Assembly (NCBI RefSeq): GCF_040412425.1
Contig: NC_089783.1
Coordinates: forward strand, 39,394,125-39,458,124
Length of the DNA stretch: 64,000 nt
Source of the DNA: Macrobrachium rosenbergii
Lineage: Eukaryota; Arthropoda; Malacostraca; Decapoda; Palaemonidae
Direction of reading: 5' to 3'
The first letter of the stretch is position 1. Each line of letters opens with the position of its first letter. The notes under the pieces were generated by a model, which saw only the letters and a program-made list of their open reading frames with translations, did no database searches and had not been told where the DNA came from. This document shows positions 56,311 through 64,000 of the stretch, in pieces. The translations under genes and the position numbers were made by a program.

Positions 56311-56975
56311 TGTATGTATATGTGTGTGTGCTGAGTAAATTCCGTGATATTTTAATTTTAAAATCATGACGCTTATAAGAAAAGAACAACAGTCCATGAA
56401 ACCGTGCATCAAACAAGCCAGGGGAGAGGTACCTTGCTGTTTGGTTTTGAAGATTTATTTCTGTTTTTCTCCTTGCCTAAATTTACACACTTTTTTTTTT
56501 TTAGTTTCCAGCTTTAAATTACTGTTGCCATGCCGTATGCCAAAGGGTTAGTTGGTGTTATAAGGCTACGAAGAAACAACGAACCACGGGGAAGGGAATC
56601 TTACCACAAAGAGTACTGGGATTTGGTGGGATTCTCTGACTCGTGACGAGAACATATCCTGTGCTTTTAACTTGAGTCTTTTGAAATGCCTGCAGATTGA
56701 TAAGTTACTGGCTTCAAAAAATATAATTAAAATTTACTGATATACTGGCTTCAAAAAATATTATAAAATTTACTGTGATATTCTTTTATTCTTCAAGTGT
56801 AATGATATAGATTATTTTGGGATAAGTCACCAACCTAATTGGTGGAAATTTCATCGAAGATTTCATGCTACACGAACAGCGCAACTGTCTCTCGGGCGGG
56901 ATATAAAAAGTGAATATAATTAAGAATAATTTTCCCTTATTTTCATTACTCTCTCTCTTTCTCTCTACGTAAACA
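56311..56975. other. Unassigned DNA
   Basis: No gene recognised; a short direct repeat TACTGGCTTCAAAAAATAT occurs twice at about 56706-56762. Confidence 0.4.
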
Positions 56976-57129
56976 TACAGTGCTGATGCTTAATATATTG
57001 TCTGGATACGACCTAGCTTCCATTTGTGTAGGCGTTCTCTCTCTCTCTCTCTCTTTCTCTCTGCAAATATAAGTGCTGAAGGTTTAGAAATTGTCTGGAC
57101 ACGACCCAGCTTGCATTTGTGCAGGCGGC

Positions 57130-57207
<78 letters not shown>

Positions 57208-57267
57208 GTATAACAGTGCTGATGCTTCAAAAATTGTCTGGATACGACCTACTCATAATTGTGTAGG

Positions 57268-57331
<64 letters not shown>

Positions 57332-57391
57332 ATATAACAGTGGTGATGCTTAAGAGATTGTCTGGATACGACCTAGCTTCAATTTGTGTAT

Positions 57392-57459
<68 letters not shown>

Positions 57460-57500
57460 GCTAATATAACAGTGGTGGTCAGCTCGCATTTGTGTAGGCG
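56976..57500. repeat. VNTR of (CT)n plus ~80-bp spacer, 5 units
   Basis: Spacer ACAGTGCTGATGCTT...ATTGTCTGGATACGACC...TTGTGTAGGCGTT alternates with CT tracts (about 57037-57062, 57132-57203, 57270-57327, 57397-57457). Five spacer copies, the last truncated. The Leu-Ser frames are artefacts of the CT tracts. Confidence 0.95.
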
Positions 57501-57789
57501 TTTTCCATGTGGCGCAAATATTTATAATTCCGTGGAAATTGCTTACGATACATTTTTCATGAACGGAATTGGAAGAGCCAATTTCCCCGACGAGAGACAT
57601 CTCATAATCTCCCTGCCTCTGACACGGCCAATCTTCTTGCAGGTGGGAAACTGATCTTAACGACAATGTGCAGAAAATATTTAATGACTTGTCAACCGCA
57701 GAGATCCTGACTCAAAATAGGGTTTTATCATCGACAGAAATGTGTCCCACAAATACGACGGATATTAATTAATAAACAAGGTTCCAAGG
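57501..57789. other. Unassigned low-copy DNA
   Basis: No recognisable gene or repeat. Confidence 0.4.
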
Positions 57790-58104
57790 AATGGAATAAC
57801 CCTGTGAGAAATAAGGAAAGAGCAAATTAAACAATTTGAAAACACAGCAGAATTCATGGAGGCAATATAAAGAATTTTATTTACAAGATAAAATTCTTGA
57901 TATTAATAATGAATACACACACGCATACACAAACCCACACACATATATACATTATGTGTGTTTCTGTGTGCGAGTGTGTATTTATTCTTAATATCAAGAA
58001 TTTTATCTTGTAAATAAAATTCATGATATTGTCTCCATGTATTCTGCTGTGTTTTCATATCGTTTAATTTGCTTTTTCCTTATGTCTCACAAAGTTATTC
58101 TATT
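57790..58104. repeat. Snapback element, ~140-bp arms
   Basis: Left arm 57790-57930 pairs with 57965-58104. AAAACACAGCAGAAT / ATTCTGCTGTGTTTT and TTATTTACAAGATAAAATTC / GAATTTTATCTTGTAAATAA are landmarks. The loop is a short CA-rich segment. The arm contains a nested palindrome (AGAATTTTATTTACAAGATA / AAATTCTTG). The unit is followed directly by a TG tract. Confidence 0.9.
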
Positions 58105-58105
58105 T

Positions 58106-58150
58106 GTGTGTGTGTGTGTGTGTGTGTCTGCGTTCGTGTGTGTGTGTGCG
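58106..58150. repeat. (TG)n microsatellite
   Basis: TG with CTGCGT interruption. Confidence 0.93.
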
Positions 58151-58733
58151 AGTTGGTGAAGAGTACCTGGTCATTAATCATACTTTCTTCGTTTATTCTC
58201 CCCATGATTTGGTCACAGAGTTTATTTAATAGCAGCGCATTTAAATCTTTTATTTTTTAACACCGAGTACATTCACACATGAAAACATAAAATAAAAAAT
58301 CATAGCATTTCTCCTAACTATATTAAATTTTTCTATGACACAGTATTCACTTTCGTTTCTCCTGGCATCAAAAAAGTTGCGCCCGAGAGGAAACTGACAG
58401 CCAGCATAGCACGTCTTTCCAGCCGATTTCCCGCATTAGTAACAGAACGGCGGCTCCTGGGCGATCAAAATTCGCAGGAAAACATCTTGCTCGTGAAACT
58501 TCTGACAGTTTACCTTCGAGGTGAAACACCGAGGCCCACTTCCCGGGGAATTGCCGCATCAAGGGGAAAGGATGGTTGCTATCGCGATCAGTGACAGGGA
58601 TACGTGATCTTAGTAAAAAAAAAAAAAGAATTCCGGATACACAAAGGAAAAAATATCCGACTATGGGAACTCTTTAAAATGGTCTGATGTGTTGTCCGAG
58701 ATTGTTTAATAATAATAATTCCCAATTACCCAG
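58151..58733. other. Unassigned low-copy DNA, GC-richer centre
   Basis: 58370-58600 is GC-richer and non-repetitive, but neither strand shows a recognised domain. Confidence 0.4.
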
Positions 58734-59027
58734 ACACTCTACCCATTTTCATTTCAGATGACCGTCTGGATTACGAGATTGAGAGGACAGTCGATGCATA
58801 TTCATCACACTCTACCCACTTTCATTTTTGGATGAATATCTGAATTACGAGATTGAGAGGACAGTCGGTGCATATTCATCACACTCTACCCACTTTCATT
58901 TTTGGATGAATATCTGAATTACGAGATTGAGAGGACAGTCGGTGCATATTCATCACACTCTACCTATTTTCATTTCAGATGAACGTCTGAATTACGAGAT
59001 TGAGAGGACAGTCGATGCATACTCATG
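58734..59027. repeat. 73/74-bp tandem repeat, 4 units
   Basis: Units start at 58734, 58807, 58881 and 58955 (ACACTCTACCC). Each contains TTACGAGATTGAGAGGACAG and TGCATATTCATCA. Units 2 and 3 are almost identical; units 1 and 4 share the ATTTCAGATGA variant. Confidence 0.95.
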
Positions 59028-59265
59028 ATTTATTCATCCTTTAGAAAACGGTTTGCAAAAGATACCATGTTTTGAGTACTGTGGAAAGTTAGAGAGTGCA
59101 CATATTTAAGAGAATTTTATTTCTTTGCTGATATTTTATTGCATTGGTAATCTTGTTATGTAAATGATTTTCTTGTTTAATTTTCGCTTTCATATGGCGT
59201 AGTTATACTGATCTTATTAGTCTAAATTTTTGTATAATAAAATCTTATATAAGTGGAATAAACTG

Positions 59266-59266
<1 letters not shown>

Positions 59267-59355
<89 letters not shown>
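59267..59355. repeat. (ATT)n microsatellite
   Basis: About 30 ATT units. Confidence 0.97.
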
Positions 59356-59356
<1 letters not shown>

Positions 59357-59394
59357 TGAATAATCATTAGAGAGACATTATAGATGAACCTCCA

Positions 59395-59465
59395 TATTAT
59401 TTGGGAGCTTGAATATCTAGTCATTGCCCCTGTAGGCTTGTTCCATATGAATGGGATTTTACCTT

Positions 59466-59530
<65 letters not shown>
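59395..59530 (+). repeat. SINE 3' tail with (AAT)n
   Basis: GGAGCTTGAATATCTAGTCA, TTGCCCCTGTAGGCTTGTTC and ATATGAATGGGATTTTACCT, then TCTGAATAATAAT, matching the 51.4-kb SINE tail. Confidence 0.8.
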
Positions 59531-59533
<3 letters not shown>

Positions 59534-59801
59534 AGACGTCCCAGGATGTCAGCTGACTTAACTTTGGGGAACAATGGCATTACCTGAATGATTGGATTAC
59601 CTATCACTGAGTAAGCACCGGATTTCTCTGGTAAAAATTCCTTTTGAACTCTATAAATATTTTCATAACATAACTCTGTCAGTAACTCTTTTCATTTTCA
59701 TTCGTCTGAAAATAAGAGTCGAGAAGTTTCTTCAAAGTTCGTCACATACTTATTTTTAAACATTTAAAAATTTGGATTGATTGTGAATTTTTCTACAACT
59801 A
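59531..59801. other. Unassigned DNA
   Basis: No recognisable gene or repeat. Confidence 0.4.
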
Positions 59802-59802
59802 C

Positions 59803-59895
<93 letters not shown>
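59802..59895. repeat. (ATT)n microsatellite
   Basis: About 31 ATT units. Confidence 0.97.
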
Positions 59896-59896
<1 letters not shown>

Positions 59897-59931
59897 TGGG
59901 AGAAAAGCTCTATCATGAGAGTTCATAAATG

Positions 59932-60094
59932 TTCTAAAGGGTCCACGATAAAACTGTTTGAGACTCGTGTAAAATTTTTAAAAGCTTTCGAACCCTTCTC
60001 TTGTGACTGAAGTTGAACCCAGAGTAGGGTTCGAAAGCCTTTAAAAATCTTACACGAGCCTTAAACAGCTATATTATTGTGGACCCTTTAGAAA
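59932..60094. repeat. Inverted repeat with hammerhead-like stem at centre
   Basis: Left arm 59932-59997 pairs with 60025-60094 (TTCTAAAGGGTCCAC / GTGGACCCTTTAGAA, CTTTCGAACCCT / AGGGTTCGAAAG). The centre and right arm contain CTGAAGT, T, GAACCC, 6-nt loop, GGGTTC, GAAA (60007-60036): the layout of a hammerhead core with A9 changed to T. It lies between two (ATT)n tracts in the same orientation. It may be a PLE terminal remnant; no PLE coding is seen here. Confidence 0.75.
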
Positions 60095-60095
60095 A

Positions 60096-60097
<2 letters not shown>

Positions 60098-60161
<64 letters not shown>

Positions 60162-60182
60162 TTTTTTTTTTTTTTTTTTTTT
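60098..60182. repeat. (ATT)n then T-run
   Basis: About 21 ATT units to 60160, then about 22 T residues. Confidence 0.97.
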
Positions 60183-60441
60183 AATTGGAATATGTGCAAA
60201 AGCACAATCTTGCAAAGCTCGCTTCAACACAACAGAATGACAAGATGCACTGAGGGGAAAACCGGCAAAAGAATTAAATACAAAGATAACAATTGAGTTA
60301 CGAAACAAATGTGTATACACCCAAACGAAACGCAACAGAAATCATATGCAAGAAGACGAAAATTTATCATTCGTGGTGCTTCAAAACAAGTATTGTTGTG
60401 GCAGACGTCCAATTAATGAAATTTGCTTCTGGAGTCTATCA

Positions 60442-60442
<1 letters not shown>

Positions 60443-60508
<66 letters not shown>
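60443..60508. repeat. (AAT)n microsatellite
   Basis: About 22 AAT units. Confidence 0.97.
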
Positions 60509-60512
<4 letters not shown>

Positions 60513-60587
60513 GATTTAAATTACGATTCTTCTGATGAATATATATATATACTACTACTATATATCCACATTAAATACCAATTTTAT

Positions 60588-60589
<2 letters not shown>

Positions 60590-60642
<53 letters not shown>
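60590..60642. repeat. (TAA)n tract at 5' edge of the R4-like element
   Basis: About 18 TAA units ending at the first recognisable base of the retrotransposon. Confidence 0.96.
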
Positions 60643-60644
<2 letters not shown>

Positions 60645-60683
60645 TAATCAGCAACGAAGGACAAGAAGACGAACTAAGAGACG

Positions 60684-61252
60684 ATGCCACAGAAGACGAG
60701 GGGAATGATGAGCTACCAAACAACGGCACACGAGGAAATACCGGAATTAACAGAGAGGTCGGAATGGGTGGAAAAGACCAGACGATGGATGAAGCCAGAT
60801 ACAGAAAGAACAAAGATCCCCTCCAGGAAGGCCTACAACACAAAGAAACTAAGAGAGGAAACAAAAGCAGTTAATGAAATAATGACACTAATAAACACTA
60901 CCAGTATCACAGAAACAAATAACCTGGCATATGCAGGAGCAAGACTAGTAATAAATTATAACTCAGGGGGATACAAATACCACCATCAAAACCAACCCAA
61001 CAGAAACCAAAACAGCAACAGCCTTGGAAAAGGTGCCTGGAAAAACAAACCATGGCGATGAGATCTGACTTGAGTAAACTGAAAGAGATGGTAGAAAAGA
61101 GGCTACGAAGCAAGAAAACAAGAGTGGAACTGAATGTTAAATACAAAGTACAGGAGAAGGGACTAAACAACACAACAGAAGATATAAAACAGAGGCTTAA
61201 AACCAAAGCACAAAAAATACAACGGTACATGAACAGGAATAAAGGATACTAA
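60684..61252 (+). pseudogene. R4-like element, N-terminal region
   Basis: Two overlapping frames (60684-61061 and 61052-61252). The first carries RKAYNTKKLREETKAVNEIM and TETNNLAYAGARLV, resembling the conserved helix before the RT in this retrotransposon group. The second carries a Lys/Arg-rich linker ending RLKTKAQKIQRYMNRNKGY. Between them the usual reading has shifted. No zinc finger or Myb domain is recognisable at the very N-terminus, so the 5' end may be truncated. Confidence 0.65.
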
Positions 61253-61796
61253 CAGAACAAACTCTTCGGAAACAACCAGAAAAGACTATACAGCCAACTA
61301 AGAGGGGAAGACAACCACCAGGAAATTCCTGAAGCCGAACCAAGTAGGTGACTCTGGGAAAACATATGGAGCAATCCGGTATCCCACAACAAACATGCAA
61401 CATGGCTCCAATAAATCAAGACAGAAGAAATGGGGAGAATAAAACAAAGATTCACCGAGATCACAACAGACACAGCCAAGACACTAACTAAAAAAAAAAT
61501 ACCCAAATGGAAAGCCCAGATCCCAATGAAGTCCATGGATACTGGCTCAAAAACTTCATGGCCCTACACCCACGAATACCAGAACAACTCCAGCATTGTA
61601 TCACAAACCACCATGGGCCCAAATGGATGACCACAGGGAGAACATCCTAAGTACAGAGAGACAAGAACAAGGGAAACATGGCAAGTAACTACAGACCCAT
61701 CACCAGCCTATCAATAATGTGGAAGTTACTAACAGGTATCATCAGTGAAAGGCTATACAACTACCTAGAGGATACAAACACCATTCTCAAGTCAAA
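61253..61796 (+). pseudogene. R4-like element, beginning of reverse transcriptase
   Basis: Pieces in shifting frames: FGNNQKRLYSQLRGE; LWENIWSNPVSHNKHATWL; IPKWKA...PDEVHGYWLKNF (family form 'WKxPGPDxVxGYW', RT motif 0/1, about 61497-61555); and MASNYRPITSLSIMWKLLTG then IISERLYNYLEDTNTIL (motif 2 and following, 61678-61796). The sequence then stops matching the RT. Motifs A, B and the catalytic YADD box are absent. Confidence 0.75.
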
Positions 61797-62909
61797 ACAT
61801 GACGAAAGCCATAAACACATAGGCAGTACCAGTAATCAGATACAGCGCTAGAGAAGTGGAGTGGACGAAGACTGAACTCCGCAGCACAAACCAGAAAACT
61901 AGGAAACATGAAAATATACAAAGCACTACACCCAAGAGCAAATACAGACAGACTATACATAACACGAAAAGAAGGGGGGAGAGGGCTACTAAGCACAGAG
62001 AACTGCGTCAACATCGAGAGCAGAGCACTGGGGCAATATCTGAAAACCAGTGAGGATGAGTGGCTAAGGAGTGCAGGGGAAGAACGACTGATAAAAGTAG
62101 ACGAAGACCCAGAAATATACAGACAGGAGAATGAAAAACAGAACAGAGGAATGGCACAACAAACCAATGCACGGAGACCACATGAGACAGACTAAAGAAC
62201 TGGCCAGCGATGAAACATGGCAATGGCTACAGAAGGGAGAACTCTAGAAGGAAACAGAAGGAATGCTAATCAGCGGCACAAACTCAAGCCCTATGAACCA
62301 GATATGTCCAAAGAACAATAGATGGAAATAACATCTCACCCATAGCAGGAAGTGCAATATGAAAGACGAGACCATAAACCACACAGCATGCGAATGTCCG
62401 GCACTTGCACAGAACTAGTACAAAAAAGGCATGATTCAGTAGCAAAAGCCCTCCACTGGAGCCTGTGCAAGAAACACCAGCTAGCTTGCTGTAATAAGTG
62501 GTACGAACACCAACCTGAGCGAGTGATAAAAAACGATCAGGCAAAGATCCTCTGGGACTATGGTATCAGAACAGATAGGGTGATACGTGCCAATAGACCA
62601 GACGTGACGTTGACTGACAAAATCAAGAAGAAAGTATCACTCATTGATGTTGCAATACCATGAGACACCAGAGTAGATGAGAAAGAAAGAGAAAAAATTG
62701 AGAAGCATCAAGACCTGAAAATAGAAATAAGAAGGATATGGGATATACTAGTGGAAATTGTACTCCTAATCACAGGAACACTAGGCACTATCCCAAGATC
62801 CCTGAAAAGGAATCTGGAAAAACTAGATACCAAAGTAGCTCCAGGACTCATGCAGAAGAGTGTACTACTGGAGACTGAGCACGTAGTGAGAAAAGTGATG
62901 GACTCCTAA
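61797..62909 (+). pseudogene. R4-like element, thumb and restriction-like endonuclease
   Basis: Begins with INT.AVPVIRYSA...VEWTKTEL (about 61812-61872), then MKIYKALHPRANTDRLYITR and KEGGRGLLSTENCVNIES (61908-62022), conserved after the RT. Next comes a knuckle remnant KCNMKDETINHTACECPALA (frameshifted, about 62349-62410), then HWSLCKKH and the endonuclease stretch RPDVTLTDKIKKKVSLIDVA (62604-62655), where RPD and the later Asp correspond to the PD-(D/E)XK-like active site. It ends with VLLETEHVVRKVMDS and TAA at 62907-62909. In the family this enzyme nicks the target. Confidence 0.75.
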
Positions 62910-63015
62910 GGAGGCAGGATGCAACCGGAAACCCCACACTATAAAAACCACCCAGTCGAATAGGATGACTGTAATAGACTCCCCCCCCCCACAAAAAAAT
63001 AAAAATAACAATAAT

Positions 63016-63706
63016 ATTCTTTATTTATTTTCTATATTGCCGAATATACAAATAAAATGACCTATGATGATGCAAATTTCAAGAGAAATAAATAACAATG
63101 AAATATCATATTCACCACTCATTACAGTAAAAGCGATGTCGTGTCTTTATATATCAAATGCGCTTAGCGAAACGCGAACAATAATGGGAGTCCCGTCTGC
63201 AAATTACATTGATAAATTTCGGGTCATTTAACAGGGGAAACGCCGAACCTTTTTACTCTCGAACTGAATATCACAATTCACAATTAAAAATGATGGCCAT
63301 GATAAATAAAGCGTAATGTTATTGTTCAGTTACCGGTATCGTGAAAATGGAGTCAGGCTGAAAAATGATTATATATTAAATATTTTTATGTTTATTTTTA
63401 TGCAAAGGTCATTAGGAGGGGCGAAACAATGCCAGTATCTAGGTAAGTATAGTTCTATGGCTATATAGTTCCCTATACCGCTGACTATACAAATTAACCA
63501 TAAGTTTCGTATTATTACCTGTAAAAACGGAATAAGAGCCATAAGCCTTTGTCAGCATCCTACATAAAGACAACAGATTTGTTTAATGCTTGTATAAATA
63601 ATTTTTTTATATAAACTTTCTTGCAATCTCATCGCTCGAGTTTGAAAGCTTAATAGTCTTGAAAAAATGCTTTTATGTTTATGCATCAACATACTATATT
63701 TTTCAG

Positions 63707-63710
<4 letters not shown>
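63016..63710. other. Unassigned AT-rich DNA
   Basis: No recognisable gene or repeat. Confidence 0.4.

Positions 63711-63740
<30 letters not shown>
63711..63740. repeat. (TA)n microsatellite
   Basis: About 15 TA units. Confidence 0.95.
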
Positions 63741-63743
<3 letters not shown>

Positions 63744-63846
63744 TGATGATTATCATCAAGCATGAGGAAATGGAAGAAGCATCTGAGAGGAATGGCCTTA
63801 TTTTGCGGAAACTCCAGACTGGCGTATGAGAGGTATTACACACAGA

Positions 63847-63885
63847 GGGTGGGGGTGGGGTGGGGTGGGGTGGGGTGGGGGTGGA
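63847..63885 (+). repeat. (GGGGT)n tract, G-quadruplex-prone
   Basis: Seven consecutive G-runs of 3-5 separated by single T residues, ending GGGGGTGGAG. The arrangement satisfies the G3+N1-7 quadruplex rule with one-base loops. Confidence 0.93.
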
Positions 63886-64000
63886 GTTGCTAAGACTATC
63901 ATTTTCATTCAAAAACTGTATATCTCTCATAGTTATTGGGATCCTAATTACTTGTTATAACATTTAGAAAATCCTGAAGAGAAACTATGTCACCGATGTT

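Larger units (their letters stand above)
60648..62990 (+). mobile_element. Non-LTR retrotransposon, R4/Dong-like, with deleted RT core
   Basis: In order: an N-terminal region, a linker, the start of the reverse transcriptase, then a direct jump to the post-RT thumb region, a zinc-knuckle-like segment and a C-terminal restriction-like endonuclease. The domain order and motifs suit the single-ORF R2/R4 group, whose endonuclease is C-terminal. The (TAA)n 5' flank suits Dong, known to insert in TAA repeats. The 3' end is a C-run at 62981-62990 followed by an A-rich stretch. The coding sequence is unusually G+A-rich and T-poor. Internal deletion and frameshifts make it inactive. Confidence 0.78.

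Noticed and set aside
59932..60094. Rho-independent-type terminator
   Set aside because: The inverted repeat followed by T-containing sequence is in a eukaryotic repeat context; a bacterial-style terminator call is not appropriate.
61787..62167. 126-codon minus-strand hydrophobic frame, and similar minus frames from 60571 to 62544
   Set aside because: They are antisense shadows of the purine-rich R4-like coding strand, which reads as Leu/Ser/Phe-rich on the reverse strand.

Overview
This window looks like a stretch of repeat-dense eukaryotic, most likely decapod crustacean, intergenic or intronic DNA. I see no rRNA, no authentic tRNA gene and no intact host protein-coding gene. The organism call is an inference. 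It rests on very long (TA)n, (CA)n, (GA)n and (ATT)n tracts every 1-2 kb, tRNA-derived SINEs, Penelope-like retroelements (PLEs) and short repeat families that I associate with shrimp and crayfish DNA. Almost every long open frame is either a translated microsatellite or a broken transposon gene.

Layout. 0-10 kb: two decayed PLEs (3.02-4.16 kb and 5.51-8.21 kb). Each is bracketed by long inverted terminal arms that end in TA or CA/TA arrays. Copies of a multi-hairpin element ('family A') flank them. 10-23 kb: more family A, two copies of a SINE-like 'family B', a hairpin beside a 103-bp duplication, a SINE nested inside a family A copy (15.28-15.56 kb), a 0.4-kb snapback (16.3 kb), a GC-richer promoter- or LTR-like island (19.1-20.1 kb) and a 22-bp minisatellite (22.1-22.4 kb). 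23-32 kb: two head-to-tail Helitron-like elements (24.5-25.5 kb), the 3' half of a third PLE with a hammerhead-like motif and a CA/TA tail (27.0-28.1 kb), and two hAT-type MITEs (29.4 and 31.3 kb). 32-48 kb: mostly unassigned AT-rich DNA with family A and B copies, GA and TA arrays and a folded-back tRNA-SINE (39.3 kb). 48-64 kb: several inverted repeats, including a 1.7-kb near-palindrome with a TA loop (51.4-53.1 kb); a Helitron-like element carrying a 32-bp minisatellite (49.6-50.8 kb); a VNTR made of CT tracts and a fixed spacer (57 kb); a 74-bp tandem repeat (58.7 kb); and a non-LTR retrotransposon of the restriction-like-endonuclease type, apparently R4/Dong-like, beside a (TAA)n tract (60.65-62.99 kb) with its reverse-transcriptase core deleted.

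How it fits together. The microsatellites are not independent of the mobile elements. CA/TA tracts abut PLE ends, ATT/AAT tracts follow a SINE tail or sit beside the R4-like element, and GA/CT tracts are internal parts of larger tandem units. Inverted duplication recurs in at least seven unrelated-looking units. All coding remnants carry frameshifts, stops or deletions, so nothing here is predicted to make a functional transposase, helicase or reverse transcriptase. Family names rest on motif recognition by eye, not on database searches.
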